A program made the position numbers and the translations under genes. The notes beneath the pieces were generated by a model. That model was not told the DNA's origin and did no database searches. It saw only the letters and a program-made list of their open reading frames with translations. From positions 1-64,000 of the forward strand of contig JAYKYS010000136.1 in assembly GCA_036924285.1 (NCBI GenBank): DNA of 64,000 nucleotides, read 5' to 3'. Numbering within the stretch: the stretch's first letter is position 1; each line of letters opens with the position of its first letter. Source of the DNA: Asterella californica (Eukaryota > Streptophyta > Marchantiopsida > Marchantiales > Aytoniaceae). This document shows, piece after piece, positions 23,887 to 37,204 of this stretch.

Positions 23887-26800
23887 ATGTGCTTCAGCTG
23901 CTTGTTACACTGACAACGACCGGGTTGGGATGGCTGACCTGGTACGTTTACCGTATTTACCTGAGAGGGCAACTGCTTTCGGCTATACCAGGGCCACCTC
24001 GCCGCTCGGGCCTGCTCAACATGGTTCTTGGCAACCTTGCGGATCTTGCCGACGGTCAATACCATTTCCTCACGACACAGTGGTCCAAAAAGTATGGAGG
24101 CATGACATTGTTGCGCCTGTTCGATACCCACGTAAGACATCTGCGAGTGGCATGCAGAACAACTTTGAAATGATAATGGTATATCAGAATCCTATTGCTC
24201 ACAGAGTAATCAACAGCTTATTGTGTTGTTGTAGATTGCTCTGGTAGCGGATCCGGTCATCGCCAGCGAGCTGTTGAGGGACAAAAAGCTAGACAAGAGC
24301 ACATACGCCTACAGGATTCTGGATGCAGTGAGCAGCAATCTGCACAAACTCTATCTTGCTGCATAGGACTACAATTTTCTACATATGTATGACTTTGTGT
24401 TCCTGTGCAGATTTTTGATGACAAAGGTCATAGCAGCTTGCTGACCAGTCAGATGACACCTCAGTGGCGGTCGATCAGAAGAGCAGTTGCGAATTCGCTC
24501 AGTCCTCAAAGCTTAAGGTACTACAAATGACTCCTGTCAGCCCAAATACTGGCTCTTCCAGCACTGGAGACGGGCAACCAATGGCACAACCTCATGCAAA
24601 CTGCATGCCTGCAAGTACATAGTGTTGAATAGGTTTGTGAGTTGCTCAACTTCTGCAGGGCTTTGTTCCGAAATTTCGTAGCATGGCAGAGCGTCTGATG
24701 GAGAACCTCACAGCACATGGGCCTGAGACCCCAGTGGACATGGACCTCATGTGTGCAAAGCTATCCTGGGACATCATTGGTAAGGTTGCTTTTCAGCCTT
24801 TCAATACATCCTGTACGAGGGAATCTGCAATGATGCCAGTGTTGCTGTCTTGCATGCAGTCACGGCACGCAGACTGCTGCCTGTTGTCTGCCATGTGGTG
24901 CCCATAATCAACAAACATGATCTTCAGAAACAGCTCTTCCTCACTTACTTGCAACTTGCACTGCCATTGTAAGCACTGTCAGCTGAGTGTTGATGGGGGT
25001 GAGGCTGCAGGCATAGTGGGGTTTGACACAGACATGGGGGCTACCAAGGTGGGTCAGCAAGGAGACGCCACCTCTGGCACCATTGCCACCGTCAGGGCAG
25101 GCATGCAAGAGATTGAGCAGCGCTGGGCGCAACCCTTCCGCCACACCTTGTGGAAATACCTCCTTCCAGTATGCATCACACCCTCCACTGCAATGACAGC
25201 ATCATCAGGCTCTGCTCACTGAAGCAGTACTTACTCAATGTGCAGCATAATGCTGGCCTGTTGCCTCAGCTTTTTTGTTTCCTTTGTTTGTGTGATATGT
25301 GTCTTGTTCATACATCAGGTCTGTGCCACTGCCAATGTGCAGTGAAGTTGCATGACCATCGTTTTGGGCACAGGTTTGTTTGCTGGCAACATTTCCACAG
25401 ACGTGAATGTCTTGCAGTCTGCGCGTGAAGGCCAGCGCAATTTGCGAAGGGTGCATATTATCATCCGTGATGTGTTGCAAAAGCTGCGAAAAGTGGATCC
25501 AGAGTCCCTGGGAAACACAATTGCTGGGCAGCTGCTGCGATTGAGAGATCCAAGCACTGGAGAGCTGCTGAGTGATGAGATGGTCATGCCAGAGATTGGG
25601 ACCATGTTTCTGGCTGGCTTTGAGACCTCTGGCCATACTGAGGCCTTTGCCTTGTAAACGCCTCCTGCCCCCCACCCCCCCCCCCCCCTTGGCTCCTTCT
25701 TCTTCCCTCTGCATGTCCAGGCCTGCTGATGCACATCACACCCCCCATGACTTCAAATACATGTGCTCTTGTTTCCACAGCATGGCTGCATTGTCTTCTG
25801 CATAATGTGCTGCATGCCCAGGCTGCATCTTTGTGTGGGAGTGATGCCCATGCCCTGCCAGGAAATTCAGGTCAGAGACTGTGAGGCATGCTTGCATATC
25901 AAGCTGTTGTTGTGGTCTGGCTATGGCCCAGGAATGTCCCAGTCAAGCCTAAGTTGTGTAGCATGTGATGTGTGTGCTGCAGGTTCCTGATTAGTCAGCA
26001 TCCACAGGTTGAGCAGCGCATTCTTGAAGAGCTTGCACAGCATCAGCTGACGGCGGGGCCACATGGGTCGGCACGTGATATCCAGTATGAGGATTTGGGT
26101 CGCCTCACCTACCTCAACTGTGTCATCAAGGTCTTGCCTGGTGTCACTCAAAGTGTTCTGCTGTGCCGATTTGCTATGCTGGCTTATGTGACACCTGTCT
26201 GTGCAATGGATGAAGCACAGCACATGGTTGATTTGCAGCTGCGCGTGCATCAAGACTTATCTGTCTTAAGCTCTGCCAGAAGTACAGGTGGATGCGTGCT
26301 TGCCCACCAACAAAATACAATGTCACAGGATTTGTCCTGCAGGTACAACATGCGGTCACAGCTTCTCGGAGGGCAAAGTACAAATGACTGAGTGGTGGAT
26401 TGCAGGAGGTGCTGAGGTTGTACCCTAGTGCACCTAGCACAGACAGGGTTGCCCCTCGAGATATGCATGTTGGGGGCTACTTCATCCCCAAAGGCACAGT
26501 CTTCTGGATCAGCTTCTACACCATCCAGCACCTGGAATGCGTTCATGATGACCCTGAAGTCTTCCAACCTGTAAGTAATGCTGGGTCCTACAATGTGTTT
26601 GCATGCATGCATAGTTCCAGTGGTTGCATTCTGTATCATTGCATTTGCAGTGGAGTTGATCTTACACATTGACTGCATATGGCTCAGCAATACACATTAT
26701 CACAAGATAACACCCTCATTTTCAGCTGGTCTGAGTCCATTTGCATCTGCAAGAAGCACACCCTGAATGCTGTGTCATGTAATTCAACTCACGTTGCCAA

Positions 26801-27958
26801 CATGATCAATGTCATCAATGCGTTGTTTTCAAAATATAGTTTGTGTTGTCTGCACAGGAGCGTTGGCTGGACCCCAACTATGTGTATGCAACCAGCCAGG
26901 CTGCAGCTCAAAGTCAGCCGGGCTCAGAAACCAGCTCACCAACAGCTGACTCCAACTCTGATGAGTCATGGGTGGACGTGGGCAGATCTGCACCAGTTGT
27001 TGATCCAAAAGACCTATCAAATAGGCCCAAGCGGTGGTATCCCTTCTCAGAAGGGGCCAGGTCATGTGTGGGCCAGTCACTTGCAAACATGAATGTGGCC
27101 GGTACCTTGGCTACCCTGCTTGCTCGTTTTCACTTCAGACTTGCAGACCAGGTACTGCCCCCCAGCCACCTCCCCCCCCTCCCGCGCTCTTATCATCACT
27201 ATCATCAGGTATGCTTGCGTTGACGCTGCGCTTTTCCCGTTCTGATGCGCATTGCTGCCTTGTCACTGATGCATATTAGTCATGCCATCACCTCTTCATC
27301 AACAGCTGGAGGCATGTTGCCTCCAGCTGTTGATGGAGGCAACATGCAACCAGGTTGATGTGATTGCATGTCAGCGTAGCAATCTTTAGGTCATCAGTGA
27401 ATGCTGAAAACAATGCTCACCCATAGTGCTCGTTGTTGCTGCGGTCCAAGTGCTGGCTGGCAAATAGGAAGCTTGCCAATAGGTGTAACTGTACCTGAAA
27501 TACACCCAGTGCTTCATTGTGGGTGTTGTCTGTGCCGACACCTTCATGGGCAGATCCTAGGGTTGGCTTCCAAAAATTGTGACAGCATCACTAGTTGAAA
27601 CATGAGGTCTGCAGTCCTGTACCCTAGCGTACTAGCAGGCCTTGGACGTAGTGGAGGTGTGAGGATGAAGGAAAGGGGCATGGGACAAAATGTAATGAGC
27701 ATGGATCGTTGCAAGAGATCCTTTACTTTTCAGTATCAAGTACAACAAGGTCCTGCCTACATGCCCAAGGCCTTCTTAGATATCACAGGTCTTGGGCATG
27801 GCAGTCACTGTGATGACGTGCATTACATGGCACAGTAAACTGAAAATGTTGCTCTGCAGATGGGAGGAGCTGAAGGGGTGAGGAACAGCGAGGAGGTTGC
27901 AATTACTCTGGCGCCTTCCAAGGGGCTATTCATGCACGCGGAACCTAGACAAACTTGA
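23887..27958 (+). CDS. cytochrome P450 monooxygenase
   Basis: This is a microsomal-type P450. An N-terminal hydrophobic anchor (LVTLTTTGLGWLTWYVYRIY) precedes a PGPPRRSG hinge. Exons are about 23887-24131, 24235-24327, 24411-24517, 24659-24779, 25011-25168, 25418 to ~25653, 25983-26130, 26406-26570, 26858-27151 and 27860-27958. Key motifs are the I-helix MFLAGFETSGHT, the K-helix EVLRLYP (ExxR), the PERF-region ERWLDPNY and the haem loop PFSEGARSCVGQSL with the cysteine ligand. The C-terminus ITLAPSKGLFMHAEPR is typical. One base is missing at the exon 3/4 junction region (T run near 24661-24664): phases agree everywhere else. No in-frame ATG is visible; the ATG at 23887 is one base out of frame, so the start is also suspect. 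A ~45-residue Ser/Asp-rich insert precedes the haem loop. Family and substrate are not assigned. Confidence 0.92.
25672..25690. repeat. poly-C tract in P450 intron
   Basis: A run of C interrupted once sits just after the donor of the I-helix exon. Similar C-rich tracts occur in a golgin intron (about 53225-53275) and at 62789-62806. Confidence 0.9.
27300..27332. repeat. perfect 15-bp palindrome in P450 intron 9
   Basis: CAACAGCTGGAGGCA and its exact reverse complement are separated by TGT. Part of the arm (ATGGAGGCAACATGC) recurs just downstream at about 27333-27347. It could fold as a hairpin in RNA or be the remnant of a small inverted-repeat element. No mobile element ends were recognised around it. 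Confidence 0.85.
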
Positions 27959-28722
27959 CACCTCTCAATATATTATTTCTGAGATGACAATGTGATTACA
28001 GCTGACATTGGGGTTGCAATTGTGTAGGGGAAGCATGCTCCTTATTTTTGCCCTCTCGCATGAAGCTGTACACTGTATTATGTGTGTAGGGATATTGCCG
28101 CATTTGTACGGCGTGTATGGATTATCAATGTCCTGACTTGATACTGAAGGAGCTCAACTGAACAGTAAGGCGACTGTGAGACACTGATGTATAGGGTGTG
28201 TGAGTAGTTGGTTGTGCAACATCTGTAGGACAATTGTACCCCATTATCCCATTAATTAAGCCTAAGCAAGAACACGTCGCATGGGGAACCTTATTTAAGC
28301 AGTGTTGGCTTGATGATTTGTTTCCAAGCTGTTGCTCGTTGAGCTTTGCACAAGCTGAATGCATGTCACGATGCTGGAGGGGTCAGAGGATTTGCTAGAG
28401 GACATCTTGGAGGGTTGGCTGGTGAGATTTTTTAAATGCTCAGTATGGCTACAGCAGGTGGTGTTGGTGCCACATACAGGCAACCTTCTTGTGCAGTGCT
28501 TTCTCCTGTGCTGTCATGCCAGGACGTCCCATGAGTCACATCTGGCTCCCCACCCAGGACTCTTAATTACAATTATTGATTGATTAAATGTAAAGTGACT
28601 AGACAAGAGATTGACAAAGCACTTCCCAATCCTGGATAGGTCTGAATGTCTATAGGCCACACAGCTGTGCCTGGTGATGCAGCTCTGGAGCCATTGGCTC
28701 AAAAAAGTATCCTATTGGCGTG

Positions 28723-29943
28723 TCAGTAATGCTGTCTTCTTGATGACAGACTCTGACATATTAGTTTGTGTCCAGAAGTTGTGGCAAAAGTGTTGGCCAG
28801 ATCGTCCCTCAATCTGATGTGTATCTGCCTCCCCAATGCTGTATTGCCACAAATGATTGACCAAGATTCAAGTAAGCTTCTTGGTGCTGCATTTGCTTCC
28901 AACAATGTGATGGACACTTGCGCTGCACTTTGATGCTGTGCGTGCTGAGCTGCTGATACAATGCTCAACTGCAACCAACCAAAGTGCCATTGCCTATGGA
29001 TGCACTAGACCTGGAAAGGAATTGTCAAGCACACAAGCTTGCCACCTTAAGGTGCAAGTCCTGTAAAAAGGGCATGCATGCACAGTCGACATGATTTTGG
29101 CACACATGCATGCTGACCTGCACATGTGAACCAAACAGATACAGAATTGCCTTGCGACCATTGCATTTCCCGGGAAATGTGCTTCGAGTGTTGGACCATC
29201 TACATATACACGACTGGAAAGCCTCACATCTTGATGAAAGCTGATGTATTGTGTATGGGCTGTGTATGCACTGTGGCAGTACCTGCACAACAATCACATG
29301 CAGCATGGCCTGTGTGTGTTATGAGATCACAGACTGTCATCATCACTGTATGTTGCGATTAGATGTCTGTGGCCATCATTAGCATGCCGCGGGCGGTTTA
29401 CGGTTACTTCGGTTTGCTGCAAGTATGAGATCATGTCATGTCTGATCATCTTGTAGACAAATCATAAATGCAACCAATTGACAACAGTCAGCTTACCAGA
29501 TGCACCTTGGCATCCAGCTGACCATCTGCCTCATCCATGGTCATCTGTGACAGCACCACCATAAGGGTGTCGTGGTTACGATTGCCATCGACAAGCAGAC
29601 AGATCTTGGTCTGGAATTCTGCAGGACAGTGTGTACGTGTTGCAGAAAGCCTGTTTGCAGCATCTGTGACAGCTGCTGCAGTTTCAGGCGGTAGCAACAC
29701 ACTCCTTGGTCCCACAAAATGCAGTGATATTTTCTTGCTCTGTTCGTGACTGCCAACCGTTACTTGATCTGCTTCGTCATGAGTAATTAGGGGCTTGATC
29801 GCGGACTTACGGTATAACGTGTAGCAAGAGGGAGATGGCTTTTGTGGTGACCTGTCGCACCCGAGCTGCGTCCAGGCTCGGGACTCTACAGGCGATGACC
29901 CATTGACCCGCTGCGGTCTACAGATATCATGTACACAGCCCAC
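28723..29943 (-). CDS. unidentified multi-exon gene (candidate)
   Basis: Two exon-like segments look protein-coding. The one at about 29497-29943 contains KKISLHFVGPRSVLLPPETA and TKICLLVDGN. The one at about 28723-28974 contains QVSITLLEANAAPRSLLES. Both are free of stops and have balanced composition, unlike their flanks. They could belong to one gene, but the link, start and end are unknown and I do not recognise a domain. Confidence 0.25.
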
Positions 29944-30381
29944 CCTCGACCATGCCCCAAACCCTAAAAGATTGGCCCATAACCGTTATTTAGTCCGTGC
30001 GTTCATGTTTATGTATGCAACGATTACAATCGAAAATAGAAATTTCCTGGGTCTGTTGAGGGGAAGGGCGGGTACCTGTCGCCCCTCATCAGCTGGTAGG
30101 GTAATCGGCTCGTCTACCGTGGTCGCCCTGCAAAAGACCGAAGGGCCGTCGCTGTCTTGACCTGGCAGCGCCTCGCGCCATGCGGTTCTCTCGAAGCTAT
30201 CACGAAGCTAGATTTTGCATATTGGAACACATTTGTCCGAGACGTGAGAGTCCTAAGCAAGCTGTTCACCCTCATTCCGCTGAACTTGAAGACTTTTACA
30301 ATTCTCTCAGCTCTTCTCAATCAGCGTAGTGAGCAGACAACAGTCTCAGACCAGACGCTGTCTGCACTCTTGTTTGCATAA

Positions 30382-30416
30382 GGTCTCAACCAAGCCCTTG
30401 TGGCAGTGTTGAGACC
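30382..30416. repeat. 9-bp inverted repeat
   Basis: GGTCTCAAC at 30382-30390 pairs exactly with GTTGAGACC at 30408-30416 across a 17-base loop. No gene context was identified and it lacks the U-tract of a pol III terminator. Confidence 0.5.
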
Positions 30417-31899
30417 AGATCTTTTTAACCGAGCTGTTCAGTACATCACACTGTAAAGGCAGGATCTTGTCTACACTGATCACCTGCTTGCATATAAACA
30501 AGAGTTTGGCTCTGCATGCCTCTTGCATTACAGCTGCAGCATTCTAGAGGCATTGTCTTTGTCAGGTGATGCCACCATTTTATCATGACATAGCAACTGA
30601 ATGTTGTGGACAGCCTGCTATAGTACGCCCTATCTTGAATCCCAGAGAGCATCAACATGCAGAGTGTGGTAGAAGCTGCAAGGACTCCTGCATTTCCCAT
30701 CAGACTGCTCTTGCACCTGTAATTTTCGACATTGCAGGTTTGCAGTTCAGTCGCACCACTGTAGGCAACCAAATCACCACGACCTAGCCTTTTACTGATG
30801 GCAAAGATGTGGGTAAATTGTCAGCAGAGACATCGTATGCTTTCTGGATTCCACGCATTTAGTTGCCGTGCTTGCTGACTATACATGTTTGCTGCACAAC
30901 AGAAAATTTACCTGGTTGAGAAGAGGTCTAGTAGCCAAAGCTGCCAGACCTTCTCTAGCAGCTTTCGCCATTAGTACTATGCCCACCGGGTGCTATGCAG
31001 CGCCATATCCCACACTAGTCATGCAAAAGTATCAAATATCAGAGCCGACGCCTTTATGAGTAGGGCATTATAATATTAGAATATTAGCCAAAAGCAGCTT
31101 GTACAATAGTGCCGGCAATCCTAAGGTTTTGCTTTGTATCATAGAGCCGATCATTATCAAGTATCAAATGTGTTCAGATTTAGCACAAACATGTTGAACA
31201 TTTCACTTCCGATGCTTGCTAGCCACACACCTAGGTAGGACCTGATCTGGACTAGGCCGCATGTGAACAATGACAGAGGAAATGATATACTGCAAGTAGT
31301 GCTCACATTACTAATCACATCAGCTGTGCATGGGTGCAACATGGAAAAGCATATGCTTGTTGTCCAGATCCAAGCACAGGTCTAACAGCTTCACCCACCA
31401 GTACCATGCAATCTGGGTGCTGTGTACTCCATGCTCACACAGCTCAGGCCTGGCCATCTTCAGCACCCCTTGCTCTTGGCCGGTGTGCTGCTGCACAGGG
31501 AAGGATTCAAGTCACCTGAACAGCAAGCATAGGAACTCATGAGCAGTGCCCTTACAGCAGTCACACATTCTGCATTTTATGTGCAGAAAACAGACGGCCA
31601 GCATTGTCAAAATGGTGTTGCATACAGATGTCTGGGATAACATGCTCAAGCAGAGGAGATTTGCAACGACTGCTATCTGCAACGATCAGGCTGTGCAGAT
31701 GACAACACACCAAATTTCTGACAACGGCCAGCTACCTCATTTGCCTCACCAGGGCGCTTTTTAGCCCCCCCCTTCATGAAGTGTGTGCTGATGCAGAAGC
31801 TCTACATGTGGGCCTTCATAGCTGCTTGTGTTCCGGGAGCAAGGCATAGCTCATACCTGCAATGTTGAATGTTGAAGACAAGCTGCTGGTTTGACAGGC

Positions 31900-33060
31900 A
31901 TACCTGGGTAAGCATGGCCATCAGTCACATGCAATATGTGAGCCTTTCCCACAGCACAGCAAGGAACAACATCTTGTATTGTCTGAAACCACAAAGCATA
32001 ACTTCTGGCTGGATTGCAGCTACAAGCCTGTTCCCTCTGAACTGCTAGCATATACACCACCTCGGCAGAAGCTAAGACAAGTGTTGATCTAGGTGACTAA
32101 GGGAAGCAAGTGCAACAAGAGCTGATGCTGCCCATGAGCGCAGGTGTTAAGCAATGGTACAGAGTGCAACAAGGCCCAGCTGCTTGACTGCAGACGCATG
32201 CGTGCACATGACGCAACACAAGTAATAAGGACAAATTCTTAGGTTGCATTTGTATTACTTGCTTGGTGATACAACCTGCATATGTCAGCAAATTGTGCAC
32301 ATTCCAGCCACCTGTATAGCTACACATGATGTGCAGGTAGGTGTCCATGTATCTGCAGGATGTGAATGACCGGATGCTGATTTGACCAACTGAGTCTGGC
32401 GCTGCTTCACGTCATGAAGACCCCACACGATGCAAATAGTCCTGATTGCTGAGGACAAATGATGAGCTCTGCTATGGCTTCAGCAACCCTGAATGCATGC
32501 TGGCTGCAGTCTCAGCTGAGTTGTCCTGCCTCCTCGACATACTTTGACGAGAAGGCAAAAATCTCAGGTATATTTGCGCCGAGCATCCACTCAGGGATGC
32601 TGAAGTCTCAACAGAGCTTAACATTTGTCCTCATTGATCAGGATGTTTGCGTTGTCTGGCTCTGCATGATCAGGTGTGCATTGGAATGGCAGCATCACTA
32701 TATTTTGTTGCTGCAATCAGCAGGTGGCATACCTGCAGATACACCAACACAGGTTGATCATTTGCTGTTGTCAAGACAGCTTAGATGCTGACGCCTCGGT
32801 GAAGTGGGCAAATTGTACTGCCACCCAAGCGGCAAAGAGGCTGGGCAAGCTGAGGATGCAGAGCGTAGAACAACGATCAAGACATGGTGGCATGTGCAGA
32901 ACTGGCAGCGCATGCAGATGCAAGCATGCTTACAAAAAGGCACTGCATGCGTACCTGAAAGGAGTAGGAGTATAGTCCTCGAACTAGGGTCCTGATGTTG
33001 GCCAAGGCGGGGACAAATTCATTCTGAAGCCAGTACTCCTTTCACTACAAGGAGACATGA
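31900..33060 (-). CDS. unidentified exon-like segments (candidate)
   Basis: Three short minus-strand segments resemble coding exons with plausible splice sites. They are about 32966-33045 (YWLQNEFVPALANIRTLVRG, with a following GTACGC donor), about 32511-32593 (IPEWMLGANIPEIFAFSSKY) and about 31908-31983 (TIQDVVPCCAVGKAHILHVT). The order is consistent with one gene, but no family was recognised and the splice phases were not proven. Confidence 0.2.
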
Positions 33061-34214
33061 CTGCACCCTTGTTGGCAGGTGCGCACACCTGACGGCAGTG
33101 TTAGCATGGCAAGCAAGTGCAGACAAGCACACGTCTGCACGAAGAAAACTGTCTGCATGACGTAGACTGATGAAAAACTTTACAGGGAGCAGCACTGGCG
33201 GACACTTCACAGATGGTCAGAGCACAGCACCATCTAGGTTCTGCTATGCAATATCAAGGATTGTGTTGGGCACTCCTTGCCAAAGTGTGCATTTGGCAGC
33301 ATTGTGACAGCAATTACAAGAGCTTTGCATACAGAATGGAATGTAGTGTGTGTGCATCCCTGCTGCCATCCTAGAGCAGGCCAAGCACAACAGCTACCTC
33401 TGCTTGCAGCTGCACCCACTACTGGATGCTTGCTAGACCAGATTGCCTGCTACGCCAACACTATCTACGGTACCAAAAAGCTGTCTTTGCCATGGGCGCA
33501 CTGTGATGACATAGACACAAAAAAATTGCCTCTGAACGTACTTTGCCTTGGGCTGATACTGCACACAGCAATCCCCTTGTCACCCAATCCTCCTGCACCC
33601 TCTACCCATGGTTGCCAGGTTACCTCAAGGGTATCTGACCTACAGGTGCTGTACCAGAGAATAAAATCATAAGGTGTCTAATACACCTCAGTTGATGCAC
33701 CCCTTCACATGATGTGGCACTGCCATTGCAAGATGACAATTTCCCCTAACCAAAATAAAGGCCTCACAGACAAATCAAGGTCGGCTCTGTGCTGGCTTGA
33801 TCCTTGTTTGGCTAGCACCCTGCAACATGCGCCACAGTGAATTGACTGGATTCATCACCACGTGTTGGGCATCACCATTTGCAAGCACTCGCTGCAGTCA
33901 GATCAACCTGTGTGTACAGTATGGCGAGACGTAAGATGGTGTCATGTTATGACAAGCCTTCTTCGCATGTAGGCATTGGGAAGGTAAGGATGTAACCGTG
34001 GGTAGCTTGACTGGCTCCAGCTTTGAACCAAGACATGCCTGATGGAGGCCTCAAGCACAGACCTCAACATCTATGTTTGCCCTACAGGGTACACATCAGT
34101 CAGTCTCTGCACTGAAGGCAAAAGTGTGCAGTCAAATGAATAGCAGTAACCCTGTCAAAGCCCTGATTGTTGTACTGACATGTCGTGACTGGCAGAGTAA
34201 CTTATTGACTGACC

Positions 34215-36915
34215 TGCGTGTGCAAGATAGAATGATGTGTTGGCAAAGTCCTCCAGCATAGGGTTGTAGCCACTCTTGGTGCGAGTAGAGGTCAAGTCTG
34301 CATGTTGCTCCATGAATGCTCTAGTCTTCATCACCTGCCCCTGTATCAAGCCTGCAAGTCCAGCCAAGCTTTCTGTCGAATACACACCTGGTTGTTCAGC
34401 AGGTCATTTTGCTTCAGGTACACTTATCTCACATGATCATGAAATCATGCAAAGTGAGCCCTAGCTTGCCTTGATATGCCACCTTGTGCAAGTGCTGTAG
34501 CAGTCTGAAGTCTGTGGGGAAGAAGATGTCTGCAGTGCCTTTGGGCACCAGATAGCTGGCGTGATCAGTGGTGTGCCCATCCACCTGAGTGTCAAGCTAA
34601 ATTGTCAGGCTCTACCTCATACGTCAGCTGTAACAACAAGAGTCAGCACTGTCAGCTGACAAGGTCAAGGGTGAAAACAGGCCAATGCCTGAGAAACTGC
34701 CAGAACTCAAGTCTCCCATCGGAAGCAAGCAAGATTCAAAGAGCCAGTGTTGCTGGCAGTGGAGCAGGCCAGCTGAAATTGGGTCACCATAAAGCTCAGG
34801 GCAATACAGTAGGTGTGTAGATCTGCCAATGCATGTGGTCCATATGGCTCAAATGCTGTGCAGAGGTGGGGGGTACCATAGAAGCCACCAGCGGTGCTTG
34901 CTGGCCTGGCAGTGCCACATCTGGCAATTCATCAAAGTCGGCGGCAATGAGCAGATGGTTGGGTCGGGCCTTGCAGATGCGCTGCAACAGGTGCAGGCAG
35001 CAGGTGGGCAGCCACAGGCTTTCACTGCTGCCATCTCCTTCTGGCGACACTGCATTGCCAATGGCTACCCCAATCATGCCATTGCTGATTGTGTGTGCTG
35101 GTTACATCATTTTTAGTATTACATCCTGTGAGCTACAGCAACTACTGTTGGCCAAAGCAGCTCACTCTCATTGCATTTGTGTGACACCTGAGCGTAACTT
35201 AGCTGCAGAGACAAGCATGAGGAGATGACGCAACAATGCCCTTGATGCATGTCAACTTCAGAGCGATAGCCGAATGATATTCTGTAGATTGAGGGGTCAC
35301 CTGATGCCAGCACCCAGTCCATTGTGGCGTGCAGCCACGACTTGGAGGGCCGATCTTGGTGCAGGTCCTGTGCAGCTGCAAGGCAAGCCCATATGAGGGG
35401 GTCTGTCACTGGGTTCATCAGCTCCTTGGGAGTCTGCAATCCTTTGGCATTGTCTGCAGTCTGTACCCATGTCTCCTGCCAGTCACTCTCTGGATCATGC
35501 CTCCAAACCCTGCAGTTAACATCCCTGAATGATCCAGACTGCTCGATGCAAACTTGTATGGATGTCAACACTTCTCAGCCATACAGTCTTTGCTGCTTTG
35601 AGTGCTCCTTGGAGTGGCACAAAAGCTGCACTAAGCTTTGCATGCTCTGAGCAACAGTTGCATATGTGGAACACAGAATGCATTTGGCCAAGCAAGTCAG
35701 AGGCAATTGCTTATAAGGCCTGATAAGTGACATTGTTGTGTCCTGGCCAGCAATTCTAGCAGCAGCCACAGGCCGAATGTATACAGATAGACTGCGAGCG
35801 GGGAGTTGACAAGGTTGTATGACGGCCACAGTCATACCTGGCTGAAATGGCTCACCTGTCATGAGGAAGATTGTCAAGGACCTCCATGAGTATGATGACA
35901 CACGGCTGCGGGTCCACAGTGTCCCAAAGTGAGGAGTGAATAGCATCCTGCTGCAGAACATGATAGCATGATGCATGCTTGCCATCCCTCACCACCATGT
36001 CTGCTTGTGCTGAGGCCAGCCCTGGACTGACTTCCAGAGAGGTGTAGCTTGTGCGCTGATATTGCGCAGGCCAACCTTGTTGCAGGTTGTCCTACAGGCA
36101 TCCAAGCATCTTGCACAGGCAGACACTGATGTTACAGCAGTTCCCAGGCCACATGTGCAAGCAGGGATGCAAACCAGTGTCAGCATACCAAAATGTCTTT
36201 AGCAAGGCGACCACTGCCTCCTCCAACCTCGATTATATTCAATGGTTGCTTTTCAGCGTAATTCCTCATGATTGCTGTGGTAATAGCGCGGCCATACTGG
36301 GGTTGGAAAATCTCTGCAGGAGTCAACCATGACACCTGCAAATGACTATGCTCGGCATGCAGGCAAGTGTACCATCGGCATACCAGACTGCAGGCAATAT
36401 TATGACAGATAAGTGAAGCCAGGTCTGACAATGCCTTGCTGTGGACTTGATAGCACATTGGCACTTGGGTTGATTTGTGTACTTGTAAGCTAGCTTCTAC
36501 CCAATCTCAAGTCCAACATTGTGCACAAGCATGCAAGGTATGTCGCATAAGAGCATCTGAGAACAAGCCTCAAGCATGCTGCAGGCGGTGACTCAACATG
36601 CTGAAGCATTCAAAGTACCTTCAGCGTGTCATACCACAGGCGCAAATGCTGCAGGTAGGCCTGCTGCCCGGATAATTGCGAGAATGGGATGGGCTCCGGC
36701 AGTAGACCAACAGGACCTGCTGTTTGGTTGAAGTAACCATATTCAGGGTCGTACAGCGAATCATTTATCCAGTCTCTCGTCTGCATGTGCGTTGATCTTG
36801 AAGAAACTGCATCCTGAACCAAACTTGACATCAAAAGGCATACAAGCGAATTACCAAGATGAGCCGCGAATCTGTTGACGATGTGAACCCACGCGCCGCA
36901 TGTCCACACCGACAA
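34215..36915 (-). CDS. MidA/NDUFAF7-type SAM-dependent methyltransferase (Pfam Methyltransf_28 type)
   Basis: Family members include NDUFAF7, a mitochondrial arginine methyltransferase needed for respiratory complex I assembly. Exon 1 (36619-36915) ends a basic N-terminus and has RDWINDSLYDPEYGYFNQ. Exon 2 (36189-36335) has WLTPAEIFQPQYGRAI and the SAM-binding IIEVGGGSGRLAKDIL. Exon 3 (about 35856-36093) has SLEVSPGLASAQ and VIILMEVLDNLPHDR. Further exons carry ELMNPVTDPLIWACL, PNHLLIAADFDELPD, then (34470-34584) HASYLVPKGTADIFFPTDF, and finally SGYNPMLEDFANTSFYLAH near 34250. The exon at 34470 ends with a GC splice donor. The exact 3' end after the last motif is uncertain. The green-algal role is inferred, not shown. 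Confidence 0.85.
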
Positions 36916-37204
36916 CGTTTGATTGCCGAAAAGACCAGCATAGCATCTGATACTTAAACGGCGTGGCTAGCTTCAATGCTGCATAACCAGTGGTCTTTGA
37001 AGATTATATCATTCATGTAGCCTTCTGACTGTAGTGGTTCCGCCTCGTTATTCGACGAAAGCGCGTATTTATGATATCTTGACTCACGCAACGCGGTGAC
37101 GGCATGCGTGATTCGCACACCGAATTTGACCTATCGAGCCTGTGCCGTGTTAGTGACGTCGTTGACAGGTCCAAGTTGCCGTTTGTCGTCTGCACAGAGC
37201 TAGA

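Larger units (their letters stand above)
27960..34200. other. 6-kb block with only weak gene evidence
   Basis: No known family could be read in this block. It contains the two sets of exon-like minus-strand segments listed separately and a short hairpin at 30382-30416. Open frames elsewhere are short and overlap on both strands. It may hold one or two poorly conserved multi-exon genes on the minus strand, between the P450 3' end and the methyltransferase. Confidence 0.4.

Noticed and set aside
30060..30220. G+C-rich stretch as a possible structured RNA
   Set aside because: It has short complementary pieces, but no consistent fold or known family could be drawn.
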